From positions 62,001-126,000 of the forward strand of contig JABVXV010000157.1 in NCBI GenBank assembly GCA_013365325.1: 64,000 nucleotides of DNA. Reading direction: 5' to 3'. Below, piece by piece: positions 59,531 through 64,000 of the stretch. Origin of the DNA: Dipetalonema caudispina (taxonomy: Eukaryota; Nematoda; Chromadorea; Rhabditida; Onchocercidae). The number at the start of each line of letters is the position of its first letter. Position 1 is the stretch's first letter. The translations under genes and the position numbers were made by a program. The notes beneath the pieces were generated by a model. It did not search any database. It saw nothing but the letters and a program-made list of their open reading frames with translations, and was not told where the DNA came from.

Positions 59531-61457
59531 TGACTTAAAATTAATTACTAAAGAGGAGGTAGAGATGGAGGGAGAGGAAGAAAAAGGAAAAAAAAAAAAA
59601 AGCAGAAAAATTAGAAATATTATTGTTACTTGTCTATTATATCTATCAAAGACTTGTTTCGAGAAGAGATGGCAGCAGGTTGAGGATGAAAAATGGGGAA
59701 AAAAAGAAAAAGGTAAAGTAGGAATAATCAATGATTTGTGAATTTAAAAAGAAAAAAAAAAAAGATTATAACAAAATCACAAATTCTGGTTAACATAAGC
59801 TATTATAATCCGATATAATCAATTATGCAAATTGGATGAAAATGTTCGACGAGATCATCGGTGGAACGGAATAGAAATGAAAAAGGAACTGAATATAAAT
59901 GTTGAAAAACTGGATTCGATTCGATCTAATTCGTCATTTTGATTTGTGTTAATGGATCATTGATGTTGGTCTTAAATCTTTTCGAGGCAATGATTGATGT
60001 TCAGCGATAATTTTAGATTTATTTAGGTTGTATTTGGTGAAGCTTAAAATATAAAATGCATAAATTCACTAATAACGGCAACTTCAACATTCCCATAAAT
60101 ATTTCTGCAAAAGAAAAAGAAAAAAATTCAATCCAACTGTATTTCTCATTTATAATTCCTTGTAAAACTTTCATAAATGTTCGTAAGACGATGTGATTTG
60201 TGGATTCTCGATCGATCAAGCGGGATTAATAGACACTATCATTTTACGGATCAGTTGATAACTAGACAATATCAAGTGTCAACAATTTCATTAACATGTT
60301 GAATTTAGAGAACAGGAATAAACACATTGTATGGAAGAAATTACTGAAATGGTCATAAGAAATTTTTTCAAGTAGCCGGAAAAAAATGGTCATTACACGC
60401 TAATTTATTAAATAGTATTTCGAACAGTGATATGAATCTTTTCGTTTAATTGAGCCAAAAAAAAAAAGGAAAAAAAAAAAAAACGATTCTTTAATACAGC
60501 AATTACACCACTCTGTTGTAAAACTCAACTTGCTCAATTGTCACATCACTATTCAATGTATTAATTAAGTTTTGACTAATTCTATAAGTTAGAATTCATA
60601 TATCAGCTATAAATTTCAAAATTCAGCAAAATTATTGAATTTTATAAAGGTACCAATCAAAATAAATCTTTTATAGAATATTTTATAAAAGTTGAATTAT
60701 TATCAGTAATTGAAATTCTATCAAAGAATATGTAAGTATTTAAGGCAAATAATTTTTGCAGACAAGAATTGCAATTTTAATCCGTATATAGAAAGAATAA
60801 TACTTTATAAGGCTTTTATGCAGCTTCATTCTATGGATATAGGAACCAAAAGGGCCAAAGCCTAGAATATATGATTTGAAGTAATCATTAGTGACGAAAT
60901 TGGAGAGAAGCTTCAGAAGGCAAACTATCTCTAATCATTAAATTATATCATAATTAAATAAAATTTACAAAAATTTGATATATTGTATTTTAAAACTAAC
61001 CTAAAATTTAAGAACTGTACATTAACGGATTTGGCAAGTGGTGCTTCTGCAATAATCAATTCTTCACCAAATGTCATTGTCGGTACTGTTGGCCAGAACA
61101 CCTAAAGAAAACCGGAATGTATCAATCAAGATACTTATAACAAGGTTAAGATAGTTGTACATCTTTGTGTATATATGATATAAATGCCGAACGTGGATTA
61201 ATAATCGGCAAATAATGCCATATGAAAATATTTAAAATATTAAAAAAAAAAAAAAAAAACTTTAAATGATTGATAAAAACCTTTCCGGAGAATTCCGATC
61301 GCCAAGAACCAATGATCCATTCCAGTTTCTGGTTGTTCAATGTAAGCTCAGCATGGGTAAATCTTATCACTAAGACAATACTGGTGACCAACAGTTGAAC
61401 GTTGGTGGACATTTGTTTCGACGAATCACCAACTGCTACTGAAAACGACGACATCAT
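58410..61457 (-). CDS. Nitrobindin/THAP4-type beta-barrel protein with secretory-like N-terminus
   Basis: Member of the nitrobindin (DUF1794, THAP4 C-terminal) family, ten-stranded barrels that usually bind haem. Exons in transcript order: 61457-61281, 61101-61001, 59291-59185, 59006-58903, 58538-58410; 205 residues. Family signs: the opening GSWR motif after an LxW (LEWIIGSWR), TFGEEL, RAWSHTTKDHFHDEWGF, and the C-terminal strand pattern MRTATHPAHGYLEHTRVIY, where the family's haem-ligating histidine normally lies. The barrel is preceded by a hydrophobic stretch (VQLLVTSIVLVIRFTHA) typical of a signal peptide. Starting at the second in-frame ATG (61412) puts this stretch near the N-terminus and looks better for secretion; the first ATG adds 15 residues. 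An intron of 1.7 kb (59292-61000) holds only A/T runs. Haem binding is inferred, not shown. Confidence 0.75.
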
Positions 61458-63777
61458 GACACACCATCATTATCCATTCCCTCCCCCCTCCTTTCCTTTC
61501 TTCAACGGGTTTCTGTTGTTATTCCTTAGGTGGTTCATACGCCTTTGTATTAGTGTCTTATACCTTCTAAAATGAAAATTAAAAAAAAAAAAAAAAAAAA
61601 GCAAATAAATAAAAAAATACAAAGTAAACGAATCACCTTTAAAAAGATCCCATTCTTACTACTTCTTAGATATTTTTCTAACCCAAAAGAAAATTATTCC
61701 TCGAAATGATGTTATTTTCTGCAACAATACAATGATACGATTTATTTGTTTCATTTAATACATCTTGTTCTGATCTAATTAGATTAGCAAATTTCATCAT
61801 AAGAATCAATTTTAATTTAATCATATGAAATCACATCTTTGTTGTTGATCAAAGGAACAATGCTAAATAAATAACATGTATTGATGATTGCTGCTTCAGT
61901 GAAAAATTTAATAATTTGATAAACTGTAATGAGCTTTTTCTTTTTAATCCAATTTTATCAAAACCTGATCATATTGAAAATGTTGCAATTTCGATTTTTT
62001 CAACTTCTGGAAACTTGGAAAACTTTTGAAGTTTAGTAAAGCAATTTATTGCTGTATATAGTGTGAATGTATTCTGAAAAAAAATATAAAACAGGAGAGA
62101 GGAAAAACTTTTTCTCTTGAATCACTAAATGAATGACTAAATTTTTTAGTAATGGATTAATTGCAAATAAATGCATATTTGTCATATTTGAATACAAATT
62201 GTTTTCATGTTAGAAAATTGCATTACTTAATTCAAAACTACTTTTGGAAATATTGCAGGGTGTAGAACAGCATCAAAATATTCAGGAAGAAAATATTAAA
62301 TAATCTTTGCCAGCTATATTTGAAATAAACAAAATAAATTTCCTTTCTTTTTTTGAAACTGTTAAATTTTTCATTGGAACTCCATTGATTTCATTCAGAT
62401 ATTTTAATTTGTAATAATCTGAATGAATCACTGAAGTCGAAAATTTGGAAAAGTGGAGAATAGGCCATCATTTTATTCGGAAAGTTACATATGCAGAATT
62501 ATATTAATCCTTATCAGTAGTAAATATATCTTAAGTAAACATCTTTTGGCTTCTGGAAATTTGTTTCAAATGCTTTTTTCGTCTTTTCTCCTTTTTCCAC
62601 TTTTGTCCCATCTCATTTCTAGAATCGATAACGTAACAGCTAAGAAAATTTGAATAATTATGGATTAACCTAGTTGAAACTGTATGCGTAATCTCACACA
62701 CCTATTTAAGTGTACACCACCAAAGTTGATTGCTGAGGATATCTTTAGATTTGTCAAAAAAAAAAAAAAAAAAAAAGGAAAAAGAAAAAAAAACAGGATA
62801 GCGCACAACTTTCCTGCGGGTAGTACTATGTCGTCTTTTTAAAAAATACTCCCAATTTTTTTAAAAAATTTTCCCAAATTCAATGGAGAAAATTATTTAA
62901 TTCAAAATATCCTTACTTCCATATTAGTAAGCTACCTATACATAATGAGTTCATCGCGGCCCACAAATTTTGAACCTATCGTTTTTTTTTTTGATATATC
63001 TCTGCAAATTGAAGTTCATTCTACTCAACCGCTTTTTTTTAACTAGCTTGGAGTTGATGAGATATCATATTAATCCATAAAACACAGTAGTAGCTTTCGT
63101 GTTCCTTCAGGCTTAACTACGAATGGAAAAGAAATGTAAAAGATGTCGTTCATATATTGTAATCATCATGATTCATATTCTCATAGATGACAACATAGAA
63201 CAGCAAAAATGGTACTTCTGATAATACAATAATAACCCGAATAACACATGCATATATCACCCTGCAGGAAATACAGAAGGCATCAATTTTTTGGCGGACG
63301 TCACATCAAAATAGTTGGATTAGCACAGCTGTTTTTGTAACTGGCATTTTAGAAAAAATAAATTTTTTCGCAATTGCATAAAACATTTGCGATATTCCTT
63401 ACAAAGTCACGAAAATTTCCAAACAATCCGTCCTTTTTCAAAAAGGAAACACGTGAAATTAGCAAACTAAGCAAACCTTAAACTATGTCATTCTTTATAG
63501 GATCTTATATAATTGAATATTTTACACTTTGAGTTTGCAGCCAAATAGCATTTATCATTTAATAAGGCACCATACTTTTTCTTCCAAACTGTTGAAAGTT
63601 TGAAAAGTTTGGGGAACGAAGCTATAGGCCTTCTCTGGAAAACCAACTAAAAGTGCGGTCGATGTGTGGTTGCGATGTCAGCAAAAGTATGTTGCATTCA
63701 TTGACCGAGAGATATACTAGTAATTTGAATATACATTCTAAAACGACGAACAGTAGGCAAATAAATTATTAGCTCAG
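61458..63777. other. Intergenic region between RNFT-like and nitrobindin-like genes
   Basis: About 2.3 kb between two minus-strand genes, presumably the nitrobindin promoter and the RNFT 3' UTR. A runs occur near 61581 and 62758. No exon chain, RNA gene or repeat family was recognised. Confidence 0.55.
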
Positions 63778-64000
63778 TCAACATAACTGAGGAGAATATG
63801 TTGTATCTCCACTTTTCCACATATTATCTTCTTGGGCAACTGTTGCTCGACACATTGGACAGGTATGCTCGTTATCCAACCAGGTGCCGATGCACTCTTC
63901 ACAGAAAATATGTCCACAAGAAAGCTGTAAATAATAATATCGTTGATCAAAAAATTGAAACTTTTACTACCGACAGTTTGGCCAGCGAGCAGTTCCGCCA
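63778..64000 (-). CDS. RNFT-type RING-finger E3 ligase, C-terminal part (cut by window end)
   Basis: Two exons are visible: the window edge to 63971, and 63924-63778. The last 48 residues contain LSCGHIFCEECIGTWLDNE followed by TCPMCRATV, that is the C, H, C, C, C, C ligands of the second half of a C3HC4 RING; the first zinc ligands lie mostly beyond the edge. The tail after the RING (WKSGDTTYSPQLC) has the Trp-Lys-x-Gly pattern of RNFT1/RNFT2, multi-pass ER E3 ubiquitin ligases. The transmembrane region would be outside the window. The splice between the exons (TCG followed by GTAGTA) is in phase but less certain than the RING itself. Confidence 0.75.

Overview
The window is eukaryotic nuclear DNA from a parasitic nematode, most likely a filarial or related spirurid worm. 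Evidence: very AT-rich sequence, genes split by many short GT-AG introns, dense A/T homopolymers, and gene content matching nematode orthologues (cdc-7, rootletin/CHE-10, AP-2 alpha APA-2). Species cannot be fixed from sequence alone. Gene models below were built by hand from splice sites; in every multi-exon model the reading phase closes at all junctions.

Layout: (1) 1-2436 (+) the 3' part of a CDC7-type kinase, convergent with (2) 3314-6375 (-) a GPAT3/4-type glycerol-3-phosphate acyltransferase. (3) 6.4-11.9 kb is AT-rich and mostly gene-free, with several small tandem duplications. (4) 11956-17351 (-) is a membrane protein with a four-cysteine ZP-N-like ectodomain, one transmembrane helix and an unfamiliar cytoplasmic tail ending near a 12-glutamine tract; its first exon was not found. 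(5) 17.4-29.6 kb is a microsatellite-rich gene desert. (6) 29634-44043 (+) is a 42-exon gene for a ~2,153-residue coiled-coil protein, best read as rootletin (CHE-10). (7) 45374-46922 (-) is the front part of a type II phosphatidylinositol 4-kinase whose catalytic half is absent. (8) 49459-56309 (-) is a complete 21-exon AP-2 alpha adaptin (935 aa) containing an apparent GC-AG intron. (9) 58410-61457 (-) is a nitrobindin/THAP4-type beta-barrel protein with a secretory-looking N-terminus. (10) 63778-64000 (-) is the 3' end of an RNFT-type RING-finger membrane E3 ligase, cut by the window edge.

The genes do not form an operon-like pathway, but two neighbours share membrane-traffic chemistry: PI4K2 makes PI4P, and AP-2 is recruited by phosphoinositides. 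No tRNA, rRNA, CRISPR array, spliced-leader gene or recognisable transposon was seen. Best leads are the ZP-N membrane protein with its novel tail, the truncated PI4K2, the secretory nitrobindin in a lineage known to lack haem synthesis, and the alternative last exon of rootletin.
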